Notes under the pieces: model-generated | Database searches by the model: none | What the model was told of the DNA's origin: nothing | The model's input: the letters and a program-made list of their open reading frames with translations, nothing else | Assembly (NCBI GenBank): GCA_015183035.1 | Contig: JACZZP010000002.1 | Location: forward strand, 2,480,001-2,544,000 | From: Meloidogyne chitwoodi | Taxonomy: Eukaryota > Nematoda > Chromadorea > Rhabditida > Meloidogynidae | Reading direction: 5' to 3' | Length of the DNA: 64,000 nt | Made by a program: the position numbers and the translations under genes | Part shown: positions 44,601-54,448 of the stretch, in pieces | How positions within the stretch are numbered: the first letter of the stretch is position 1 | Layout of the letters: each line of letters begins with the position of its first letter

Positions 44601-45019
44601 CGTTCAATATAAGTTTTCAACTCTTTAACTTGCAGCTAAAATTGTTTTTTAATTTAATATTTTTAATAAAATTACAAACTCTAAATTCTTCGAGATTTCC
44701 TTGTTGTGAATTTTTCCATTGTTCCAATAATGGTACTGGTTGAGAAGAAGTTCCTTCTTCTTTAATTTGTCGTCCGGATCCAGAAGGTCCTCCATGATGC
44801 ATTCCAAAAATAATTGAAAAAAGTTTAAATAAAAAGAAAAATTGAATAATTAAATTTAATTTTCTCATCTTTTAATTCTAAAATTAAATTTAAAAATTAA
44901 ATAAAATTATATAAAATACCGTATTTTCGCTAATAAACCTTTTTGCTTAAAGAGATTATAAAGTTGAAAGAAAAAAAATTTTTAAAGAAAAATAAAATTT
45001 AATGTAGAATCCTATCAAT

Positions 45020-45052
45020 GCGCTTCTGCTTATAAACACGACCATGCGTGCG
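45020..45052 (-). promoter_or_regulatory. shared core promoter block, gene L
   Basis: CGCACGCATGGTCG then TTTATAAGCAGAAGC, about 150-180 bp before the ATG; the TATA-like box is TTTATAAG here. Confidence 0.6.
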
Positions 45053-45785
45053 TTTTTGATTATTAAATGAGAATTTTTGGTAAAATTAATTACTCCACTC
45101 TATATAATTTGCCTGATTCAATGCGAAATCCAGCGATAATTTAAAAGGCATATTGAACTAATATAAGGCTTTTTGTCCGTTTGAAAAATTATTCTCTTTC
45201 TCTATTTTTAGTTGCAATTTTATTGCCTTACAATCGAATAAAAATTCAATAGAGGGTCCCCACTCTGCGTAGCGAAAATTTAAGTGATTGGCTTTTTAAG
45301 TTAAGTACATCCTCCCTGCACTTTAACAATGCTAACGGAAATTGTGCCACATTTATATATTCCTATTTAAAAAAATTTAAAATAAAAAGTACATTTTTGG
45401 CACGAGTTAATTGAGAATACACGCACCTTACAATTCCTCTCGGGGAGTTCGGACAATTCCTATTCAATTGTTAAAAAAAAATTTATTCATAAATTAAAGA
45501 CTAATTTAGGATCATTTTAATTATTAGTTTAACAAAATACAATTTTTTAAATTATTTTCAATAATTATTTGGGGTATTTTTTAAAAAATTATGTCAAAAT
45601 GTTAAGGCTTTTATACGTGTTCATTTGAAAAATAGAGAAAAAAACATTGAATGCAAATTGCCTAAATCTTTGATAGAAATTATATCTAATCTAAATTTTG
45701 TTTTTTTGTTAAAAATAGAGAAAAAAATGTATAATTCTGATAAATTGTTTTTTATTCTTTCTTAAATTTTACACTTTCTTTCACA

Positions 45786-47501
45786 TCACTGGGTACCGCC
45801 AGGTCCTCGAGTTCCTGACATATAATTATGACTTTGACTTCCGCCATTAATTATTCTACTGGGACGACCACTGACAACTCTTCCTTCAGGAATTCCTCTT
45901 ATTCGTTGTTCTTGCCCAAGTAAAGGCTGAGTTTCTATAAAAATAAAGGTTATCAGTACTTGTATTATTTAAAAAATTAAATCTCTGATAATAAAAATTT
46001 TTCTGATTTTTTACCATGCATTCTAGGATGTTGAAGAATCCGATGTTGAAGATTAGAAAGTTGTTGAGTAGTAAGATATCGAAGAATTTGATTATTTATA
46101 TCAGAAAGTTCTTGAGCAGAAGAATGAGGTTGTCGAGAATAAATTTGTTGAGCAGAAAGTTGTTTAGCTAAATGTTCTTGAGCAGAACGATGAGGTTGAT
46201 CAAGATAAAGCTGTTGAGCAGAAATTTGTCTTGTTAAAAGTTGGTTAGGAAAAAGTTGGTTAGGAGAAGGTTCTATAGGAAAAAGTTGGTTAGGAGAAGG
46301 TTCTATAGGAGGAGAAGGTAGGTTAGGAGAAGGTTGAGGAGAAGATTGTTTATCTGAAATTTTGAAAAAAAACTCGAGTTGAAATTGATTTAACTAAAAA
46401 TGCCTGGCAAAATGTCCATTTTTCCCTAGTGGCAAATTTTTTTAACATTAAAGAAAAGGAATACCATGCTACGGTGATGACTCAGAGTCGGCCGATTCAG
46501 AGTAGCTCGTATAACTTTTTTCATTTTAAACTTTTTCAAATAATTTTTATGTCAAAAGAGCTCGAAAATTGGAGTCTTTTCATCAATTAGACTCTGATCG
46601 ATCACTTGATTGTAGAAAAAGTTACGCTCGAAAAATCAAGATTTTCCACTTATAAAACTATAACTTTTTCTTGAGTGATCTGATTGAATCGGTCCAATTG
46701 ATTAATTTAATTAGCTTATCGGATCCTTTCGATTAATAAAAGAATTATTCAGATTAGTTAAGAAATAAAAAAGTTATTGCCAAAAAGAACCGGCTACTCT
46801 GAATCGTCCCCTACCCCACCATGTTATAATTTTACTGAAATCTAATTTTGAATAAAAACACTAAATAAAACTTTAAATAAGTAAATAAAATTAATTGAGT
46901 AAGACTCTAAAATACTCATTTTTAAAATTCATTAAAAAAATTTTTAATTAATTAACTTTTTTTTATAATTTTGACTCTCGCCATATATTTAAATTTTACC
47001 TAAAAACTCAGAATTGTTTGGAGCTGTGTATTTATCCACAAATTGTTGAAGATTATGAATAACCTGTTGCAATAATTTAGGCTCAATAATTTCTTTCTGT
47101 TTATCTAATTTATTTAATTGTTTTAATAAATTAGGTTCAACAATCTTTCCTTGTGTATCAATTAACATTTTAAATTGTCGAACACAATAAATAACTTTAT
47201 TCAATAATTCAGTAATTGGATCCTTTTCTTCAGCAATGTTCTCTTCCGCTATTATAAGATTATCAATAAGCTGTTTCAATCCTCGAGGATAATAATTAAT
47301 TTTTTCAACATCAATTTTATTTTTTTCTTTTTGAAGATTATAAATAATTTGTTGAAAAAAGTGAGAAATATTCATTCCTTCAGTCGCTTTTGTGCTACTT
47401 TGTTGAACTTCCTTCCCCTTTTTATTAATGTTGGCGCATTCAGTTAAACCAAAAACAACGCAGGCAAATAAAAAATAAATAAAAATATTTTTAATGTTCA
47501 T
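45786..47501 (-). CDS. MNLKN-family Pro/Gln-repeat secreted protein (gene H)
   Basis: Exons 47000-47501, 46015-46353, 45786-45934; 329 residues, introns phase 1. Exon 1: MNIKNIFIYFLFACVVFGL signal ending CANINKKGKE, then several amphipathic helices (INYYPRGLKQLIDNLIIAEE, VEPNLLKQLNKL, IEPKLLQQVIHNL). Exon 2: PSPNQLFPIEPSPNQLFPNQ tandem repeats, then Ser-Ala-Gln repeats (RSAQEHLAKQLSAQQ, SSAQELSD). Exon 3: ETQPLLGQEQRIRGIPEGRV, GGSQSHNYMSG and the tail TRGPGGTQ. Intron 1 holds a MITE. Intact on paper. Confidence 0.85.
46472..46817. mobile_element. MITE, GGACGATTCAGAG ends, copy 2
   Basis: Same family as 43529-43880 (GGCTACTCTGAATCGTCCCC at the right end; GTCGGCCGATTCAGAGTAGC at the left). Flanks ACCATGCTA and ACCATGTTA agree at 8 of 9. 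In intron 1 of gene H. Confidence 0.8.
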
Positions 47502-47577
47502 CTGAAATAAATTTAAAATTAAAAATAAAATAAAAAATATATATATAAAAAATAAATTAATTTATGTGTTTTGCTCT

Positions 47578-47612
47578 TCTTTTTTAAATCCTATATTTTG
47601 CGCACGCATTTA
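47578..47612 (-). promoter_or_regulatory. diverged core promoter block, gene H
   Basis: ATGCGTGCGCAAAATATAGG followed by ATTTAAAAAAGAAG, about 80-105 bp before the ATG. A second ATCATTTGGTATAAAAGAG copy lies near 47840. Confidence 0.45.
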
Positions 47613-47619
47613 GAGTCGA

Positions 47620-48630
47620 GTGGATTTTTTTTAATTTTCTTAATTATTGCTGCCTGATTTATTGCTAAATTCTTTGAAAAATTTAAGAGGCGTCGAGTTT
47701 GTATAAGGAGGGTTTTTTGACCTCAATTAGAGTAGAAATCTTAAATTTTAGTATTATTAATTTTAAATTAGATTTTTTATTAAAAAAATATTTTAAAAAA
47801 ATCTTTAAAAATAAAATTAATTTATTTATTTATCCAACTTCTCTTTTATACCAAATGATGCCTATTCTAAATTAGGGCTTTTTGGCGAGACGAATATTCA
47901 CTCCCCCGTGTTTTCTTAGTACTTTTGCCCGATTTATTGCGAAATCATAACAAAATTTTAAAAGGCGGCCTATTATAAATAGGTTTTTCGGCAAATTAAA
48001 AAAAATATTCGCTTTCCTATGTCTATTTTTCACAACCGAATGTAAGGCTTTTAAATTTAATTAGGGCAATATTGAATAAATAAAGGTTAACGTTGATTAT
48101 GCCATTTAATGTCTTAGGTAAAAATTAATGTTCAATGTACAAAGGCAAAAAAGGGACGATACAAAACACAAATAAAATAAAAAAGTTCAGAATATATGTA
48201 CCGTAAGAGTATTTTAATTCATTTTTTAGGGAGTATTTTAAAAATATTTTTACTTGGTTATTGACTTTAGTGTGCCTGTCTATTAGTGTGCCGTTCTATT
48301 AGAGAGTGTGCCGTTCTATTAGAGAGTGTGCCGTTCTATTAGAGTGTGCCTGTCTATTAGAGAGTACTTTATTATTATTTAAAGTTTCTTAATATTAAAG
48401 AGACTGTAGAATGTCTTATCCCCGACTCTAATATCACTCAATTTGTTTGAGTATATCAACAATTAAAATATTTTTAAAGAGTATCAGTTTGTTAGAATGC
48501 TTATTTGTTGATTTTTAATAAAAAAATAAAAAAATATTATTTCAGCCTTCTGAATTTCAAGTTCATATCCCCTGCGCTTGTAACAAGACAGTCAAAAGTT
48601 GCAAGTTCCTGAACATAGGAATGGGCAAGA
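47620..48630. other. spacer upstream of gene H
   Basis: No gene. Two degenerate copies of the upstream module (around 47640-47710 and 47860-48060) and a 21-bp tandem repeat at 48266-48367. Confidence 0.55.
48266..48367. repeat. 20-bp GTGTGCCGTTCTATTAGAGA tandem repeat
   Basis: Five units with small variation (GTGTGCC(G/T)(T/G)TCTATTAG). Confidence 0.85.
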
Positions 48631-49115
48631 ATTATTTTAAATTTTTATAAAAAAATTTCTACAGGAAAATCCTCAAATTTTATTGTATCATTTGAAAGAG
48701 CTCGAAACACTGATTTAAATGAGCTATGATAGAACTTTCAACATAAACTAGTTTTTGAGAAAAAAATTTTTGAAAGTTTAGAAAATTTTGGGTGTGAAGG
48801 AATATTTTAAATTTTTATAAAAAAATTTCCTCCGAATCATATTCGCTGTAATTTGTATCATTTGTAGAGCTTGAAAAACTGAATCGAATTAGCTATGTGT
48901 GATCTTCTAAAAAAGGAGGCTTTGTGAGATATAATTTTTTTAAATTTGGGGTGAAGGAATATTTTGAATTTTTATAAAAAAATTTCCATCGTTGAAAATT
49001 TGCTGAATAAAGTATCATTCGAAAGAGAATGAATTACTGAATCGACTGAGCTATGAAATTCAAAAATCTACAGACTAGTTTTTGAGAAAAAAATTTTTGA
49101 AAATTTAGAAAATTT
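48630..49115. repeat. dispersed repeat, copy 2 (also 22020-22400)
   Basis: Two to three internal turns of roughly 170-190 bp, each with TTTCCTCCGAATCATATTCG or TTTCCATCGTTGAAAATTTG and GAATCGAATGAGCTATG. Confidence 0.75.
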
Positions 49116-49469
49116 GGGGCTGACCTACCTAAGTTGAACTTTTCTGAATTTCAAAATTAAATAAAGAATTTAGGATTTTTAAAATTTAAAACAAATTTAC
49201 TGTTCACAAGAGTTTTTAAGGCAAAATAGACTAAAACTAAAAGCGAAAAAATTTTTAAAAAATTAAAAAAATGATTTGTGAAGTAAAGAACGAATATTTT
49301 AAATAATGTCAAAATTTAAGACTTTTTAAAGCTAGCAAATTAAAAAAAAATCAGGTCGGATGGTTAAGTTGGATAATTCTCTCATAACCATTATCCTATC
49401 TAATTTTTTATTTGCTGGGATAGGGTCGGGTCAATTTCTAAAAAACGGCTAAAAAATATTAACTTAAGG

Positions 49470-49655
49470 CAGTGCTGCATAAGTTCCAGTTCCAGAACTA
49501 TGCTGTTCCAGTTCCGGAACTACGGAACTAACAAATTTCTGGAACTTGTTCCTTAACAAGTTTTGGAACAAGAAGTCCGAAACTAGTTCCTCATCCCACG
49601 ATAGTTCCGGAACTGGAACTAGTTCCGTGGAAATTTTGGAAGTTTTGCATCACTG
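49470..49655. mobile_element. hAT-like MITE, CAGTG ends
   Basis: Ends CAGTGCTGCATAAGTTCC and GGAAGTTTTGCATCACTG are complementary apart from four mismatches. The inside is made of GTTCCGGAACT words in both orientations. No clear target duplication survives. Confidence 0.7.
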
Positions 49656-49660
49656 ATTAC

Positions 49661-49914
49661 TAGAGATGCGGCGTTTTCCGTTTGGTCGTAATATGATTCT
49701 CTTCATAACTCCATTGATAAGAGCCACTCTCTCGTTGATAAAGACGCAGGAATTATGTATAGTTTGGAAAAGAGCAGGTCACGTGACATTTCTCTGACCG
49801 CAACTATCCACTGGTCAGTTTTTCTGCGTCTTTATCACATGAGAGAGTGGCCTTTATCACTGGAGCTCTGAAGAGAATCATATCTTAGGCCAAACGGAAA
49901 ACGCCACATCTCTA
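49661..49914. mobile_element. 254-bp hAT-like MITE
   Basis: Ends TAGAGATGCGGCGTTTTCCG and its near-complement, flanked by the exact 8-bp repeat CTGATTAC (49653-49660 and 49915-49922), fitting nTnnnnAn. It abuts the CAGTG element. The core is shared with the pogo-like MITE at 40042-40312. Confidence 0.9.
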
Positions 49915-50491
49915 CTGATTACTACTCATAAAGAGTGGAGAAAACACTTATTTTTGTCTTCACATTCAAAAAAAAAAGTTTTATGTTTTTATAAAATTTA
50001 ATAACAACTTTACTTTCACAAGTGTATTTTTAACATCAAATGTATAGGAAATATTTTTTTAAAAATGATAGAATGATTTAAATGAAAGAAAAAATATTTT
50101 ATAAATTATGTCAAAATATAACTTTTTAAAGCCTATAGTTAATAAAAAAATCCAACAGGAGTGGAATGGTCCAGTGATAAATCACAGAATCTATTTTATC
50201 TTATCTTTTTTAATTTTTTTAAATGGGTTCGACCGCATTTCTAAAAATCGGGAAAAAAATATTTTGAATGAAAATTGCACAATATTTTTGACATAATTTA
50301 AATTTAAAGTTTTGTTATAAAATAGAGAAGAAAGAAATGTGTAATTCTGATAGATTGTTTTTTTACTCTTGTTTTTTACTCTCAAATATCAATGATTTTT
50401 TCAACACTTTGAATATTTTCTTTTTTTTTTCCTTCCTTTCACTTCTTTCTAAAAATAATTTTAATAAATAATAAATTTAATTTCTATTACT

Positions 50492-52446
50492 TTACTTAGT
50501 CCCAGAACCACCAGGTCCTTGATCTCTTCGAAAAATATAACCTCTGTTCCCACGTCCTCTTACACCACGATCTCTTGCATTACTTCCTCCCTGAATTTCT
50601 TCGTCTTCTTGGGGTTGTTCTAAAATAATTTTTCTTATATTTTTTACCGTGCCCATAAATCCCTAATAAAATAATTTAAATAAAATAATTAATTTTAAAT
50701 TAATTATTATAGCTATTATTTATTACCTGATTGATCATCATGAATATGTACAGGATGTTCACTAGAGCCTGATTATATAAACAAAAATATTAAAAAAAAA
50801 TAAATTAATTACCTTCAACTCCAGTTTGTGGATTATAAGGCATTCCAGGCTCTGTGAAAAATGGATGATAACTAGGATTCGTTCCAACTGAAAAATTGTA
50901 AAAAAATTATCAAAATTTTACAGATTTTTATAAAAAACATATATCTTTTAACAAATAAAAATAATAAATTAAAAAAAGTAAGTAAATACATGGGAAAAGA
51001 TTTTGAGCAAACGGATGTTGTCCATAAGCCGTAGGAGGAGGTTGAGCATAATGCTGTCCCATAAGAGGAGGTTGAGCATAAAAGAAAGTTCCAGGAACCA
51101 TATTAAGAGGTTGGGCATAATAAGGAGTTCCAGAAGCCGAATAATTATCGAAGTTGGGTTTTGGTAGAATGGGTCTGAGTTTAACTGGTGCCATCTCTAA
51201 ATTAATAAATTAAATATTTTAACCCCAAATCTGTTTGTTAAAACATTTGATTATCAGACAAATATTAAAATAAATAAATAATATGAAAAATAAAGTGCTC
51301 AGTTCTAAACCTAATTATTTATTAAAAGAAAGTCAACGGATTAAGTGAGCGGGAATTTTTGTAATTAAAAAAAGAAAATAATGCATGTTATACGGCAGGC
51401 CGACATTTCCGGACCGACACTTCCGGACCAACGCTTCTGGACTCAAACTTCTGGTCCAAAACTTGGATATATATTTAGTACCATGCTACAAAGTTGTTGA
51501 ATAAATTATTATACCAATTGATCCTTTAAAGAAGGAAATAAACTAATTTCTTTGTAAGCTTTTGTGGGCGTCCGGAAATGTCGGTCCGGAAGTGTCGCTC
51601 TACCTGTTATACATACAAAATTAAAAAACCTCACCTTTAGCTTTTGCTTTCCCTGGAACTTGTTTTTTGCCTCTGGGCGCTGCTACTGATGAGCCTTCAT
51701 TAATATTTATTCCTTTTTGTTTTTGACTTGTTTGTTTTTTAATTTGTTCATCTTCTATTTCTAAAACATTATTTTTTGATTAATAAAATATAATTTAAGA
51801 ATTTTTTTTATAAAAAACAAAAAAATTAATTTAAACCTTTAAGACCGCTTAAGTGAATATTATACAATTTTTCTATAACTTGTTTAAAACTATCAATAAA
51901 ATGTTTCAATAATTCAGGATCAATATTCATTTCTAGATTATTAAGAGTCTGTTCAACATTTTCAAGACTTTCAATAAATTGTCGCGATAATTGGCTATTA
52001 ATTAACATGTTATTAGAATCAATAAGCCGTTTAAATTCTTTAAAACTGACAATAATAAATTGTAATATTTAAGAATTAATTCCTTGATCAATATCATTTT
52101 CAGCTTGTTCAAGATTTTCATTAATCTCTTCAAATAATTTAGGATAATTATTTATTTCTCTTACAAAAATTTCCTTTCCTTTAGCATCAATATAAACTTT
52201 AGCTTGTTCAAAACTTGTAAAAACTTGTTTTAATAGTTCATTAATAATATTTATTTCTTCAGTCGTTCCGATACCACTTGCTTGCCCAATCGCTTCAGGT
52301 ACAACCGATTCTCCTCGTCTTTGTCTCCTCCTCCTTTCTATTTGCCTTCTTCTAGCTTCCCGCGCATCATCCCTACCACCGCATTCAGTTGAGCCAAATA
52401 AAACGGAAGCAAACAAAAAATAAATTGTTAGATTTTTTAAATTCAT
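50492..52446 (-). pseudogene. MNLKN six-cassette gene with in-frame TAA (gene I)
   Basis: Exons 51837-52446, 51635-51760, 50990-51196, 50813-50887, 50727-50768, 50492-50619; every intron phase 1, 396 codons if read through. Exon 1: MNLKNLTIYFLFASVLFGS signal, very Arg-rich RRRQIERRRRQRRGES, helices; then TAA at 52069-52071, after which the same frame continues (MNIDPELLKHFIDSFKQV). Exon 2: Lys/Gln. Exon 3: Tyr/Ala/Gln/Pro (YYAQPLN, FYAQPPL, HYAQPPP repeats). Exons 4-5 short. The last exon is Arg/Gly-rich and ends GPGGSGTK. The single stop suggests a recent nonsense change or a shortened 125-residue product. Confidence 0.75.
51394..51604. mobile_element. 211-bp hAT-like MITE in intron of gene I
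   Basis: Ends GGCAGGCCGACATTTCCGG and CCGGAAGTGTCGCTCTACC, flanked by the exact 8-bp repeat TGTTATAC (51386-51393 and 51605-51612). Lies 23 bp from the donor of exon 2. Confidence 0.9.
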
Positions 52447-52525
52447 CACTTAAATTAAAAATAAAATTTAACCTTCTAAAAATTAAAATAAATTAATAAA
52501 ATAAATAAATTTAGTTATTCCGCTT

Positions 52526-52553
52526 CTTCTTTTATACCCAATGATGCGTGCGT
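52526..52553 (-). promoter_or_regulatory. shared core promoter block, gene I
   Basis: CGCACGCATCATTGGG then TATAAAAGAAGAAGCGG, about 80-105 bp before the ATG. TATAAAAG here is a canonical TATA box, which supports reading TTTAAAAG in the other genes the same way. Confidence 0.75.
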
Positions 52554-52999
52554 TTGCGATTTCTAAATGAAGGTTTTTGGCTAGGCAATTAATTCACTTC
52601 CCTCTGTCTTTCTTATAATTTTGTCTTATTTATTGCGAAATCCGCCTAAAAATTGACAAGGCATATAAGAAGAGGTTGTTTGGCAAGGTAAGAAAAAATT
52701 CTTTCTTTCCCTAAAAAATTTTTTTAAGCAATCTCTTGCCTTAAAATCGAATAAAAATTCAATAGAAGGTCCCACTGCGTAGCGAAAATTATGGGGGTTA
52801 ATCAATTAATTGGCTTTTTAGGTAAACAAATTTCCTCTTCCCTGCCCTTTAACAATGTCCGGAAATTCTGCCCACATTTCTTATTTAAAAAATTTAAAAA
52901 TAAAATTACATTTTTGGAAGGAGTTAATTTAATAAATCCATTTTTTACTTCCTACTATATTTTAATTAAATTAAATAAATAAAAAATATTTTTTTATAA

Positions 53000-53870
53000 T
53001 TATTTTAATAAAAATAAATTTAAATTTATTTTTTAAACTTTTAAAAAGTATATCAGAATTCTGTAGGTGATTATAACCTGAAAATAAGTTATTATTAGTT
53101 TTGTGATAAACTGATTATTTTGTCGCTGTCCTGTTAGTATTTTTAGAAACTACAAAAAATTAGCTTAGACTGGAGAACCTAACTTTGCCGAAAAGACACT
53201 TTCTTATTATAATCATTTTAATTTAATTGTTTAATTTCATTTGTTTTCCCTTTTTTATTTATTTCCACCAACATTATTTTATTATTTGGCCTAACCTTAT
53301 TGTTAGTTTTTATCGCCCAACTTTTTCACTATTTAATCATTGCGCTTTTCCCTATATTCACTTGTTCTTACTTGCTTGTTCTTCACTTACTATTCACTTG
53401 CTTTACTTTAACTTGCTTTAATTTTATTGCCAGCACCTTTTGGCCCTGCCAATCAATTCATCTTTTTATATTTTACCAACTTATCGCTTGTTCGCGCATA
53501 AATCTTTGTTTACTACAAGGATTGACAATGTTGACCGTCATATCCACTTTCTCGGCATTTATTCCCCCAAGCTATTATTAATTTATTATTATTAGAAATT
53601 AGAAAAGTTCTTTTTCTTGTGTTTGTGTTTATTTGTTTGGGCTTTAGGCAATTTTAGAGTCTAGGCCATAAACCGTGCCATACCATTTTGGCACCTCAAC
53701 CAACTGTGCCAGTACCTTTCGGCACGCTAACCTTTAATTGTTTAAATTTGCTCTTTGAATTTTATTTCAAGGATTGTCAAAAAAGCAATAAATAAATAAT
53801 TTAACCAGGAATGTAAATATTAATAATAATTTAAATAAAAATATTTTTTATAAAAGACTAATTAAATCTA
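53000..53870. other. unexplained pyrimidine-rich region
   Basis: Between 53160 and 53800 the plus strand is unusually rich in C and T, with unlike composition to the rest (CTTGCTTGTTCTTCACTTAC, CCTTTCGGCACGC). Overlapping short ORFs have no motif. It might be an old LTR or another element: AATAAATAAATAA follows at 53788. No ends or duplications found. Confidence 0.3.
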
Positions 53871-54448
53871 ACATCTATTACAAACTCACAGAAGGGTTGA
53901 GAGGCTCTCCCAATTCAAAAAATAATTAAGGATTTTCTAAAATTCAACACAAAACTTTACTTTTCACAAGAGTATTTTATGGACTAAATTACTAAAAAAG
54001 TAAGAAAATATTTAAAAAAATGAAAGAATGATTTAAATGACAGTAGAAAGAATATTTTATGAATTATGTCAAAATGTAAAAGGCCTTTTAAAGAGTCTAA
54101 TTAAAACAAAAAATAAAAGCGTCCATTTAAAGTGGGTGGCTGGGTTGGAGAATCCTTATAACCAATATCCTATTTAATCTTTTTTTCTTGGATAGGGTCG
54201 GGGTCGTATTTCTAAAAAATCGGGAAAAACCAGGAAAAAATAGCCTAATATTTTTGACATAATTTAAATTTAAAATTGTTGGGAAAGAAATTTGTAATTC
54301 TGATAGATTGTTTTTTTACTCTTGTTTTTTACTCTCAGACATCAAGGATTTTTTCAACTCTTTGATTTTTTTCTTCCTTTCTCTTCTTTCCTAAAATTAA
54401 ATTTAAAAATTTATTTTAATTAAACAATAAAATTACTTTTCTCCTACT

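Larger units (their letters stand above)
42602..44868 (-). pseudogene. MRKLN gene broken by a transposon (gene L)
   Basis: Exons 44680-44868, 44377-44635 (with a 160-bp insertion), 43948-44096, 43093-43143, a degenerate exon starting 42918, and 42602-42699. Exon 1: MRKLNLIIQFFFLFKLFSII, GMHHGGPSGSGRQ. Exon 2 should read KELKTYIER..PPYVGNQPSLPNIGDYL but the insertion brings a TGA. Exon 3: YVENIRNQYYNLMYSSKHFS. The fifth exon stops early at LHNIT and continues in another frame. The last cassette, SNPPHNVEGYDSEETLSDN, matches the acidic ends of C, F and G. Removing the insertion plus one flank copy leaves a 94-nt exon and restores the family phase. Confidence 0.75.

Noticed and set aside
53227..53581. 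Two overlapping plus-strand hydrophobic ORFs
   Set aside because: Pyrimidine-rich DNA gives Phe/Leu/Ser codons in all forward frames; no start context, splice signals or recognisable topology.
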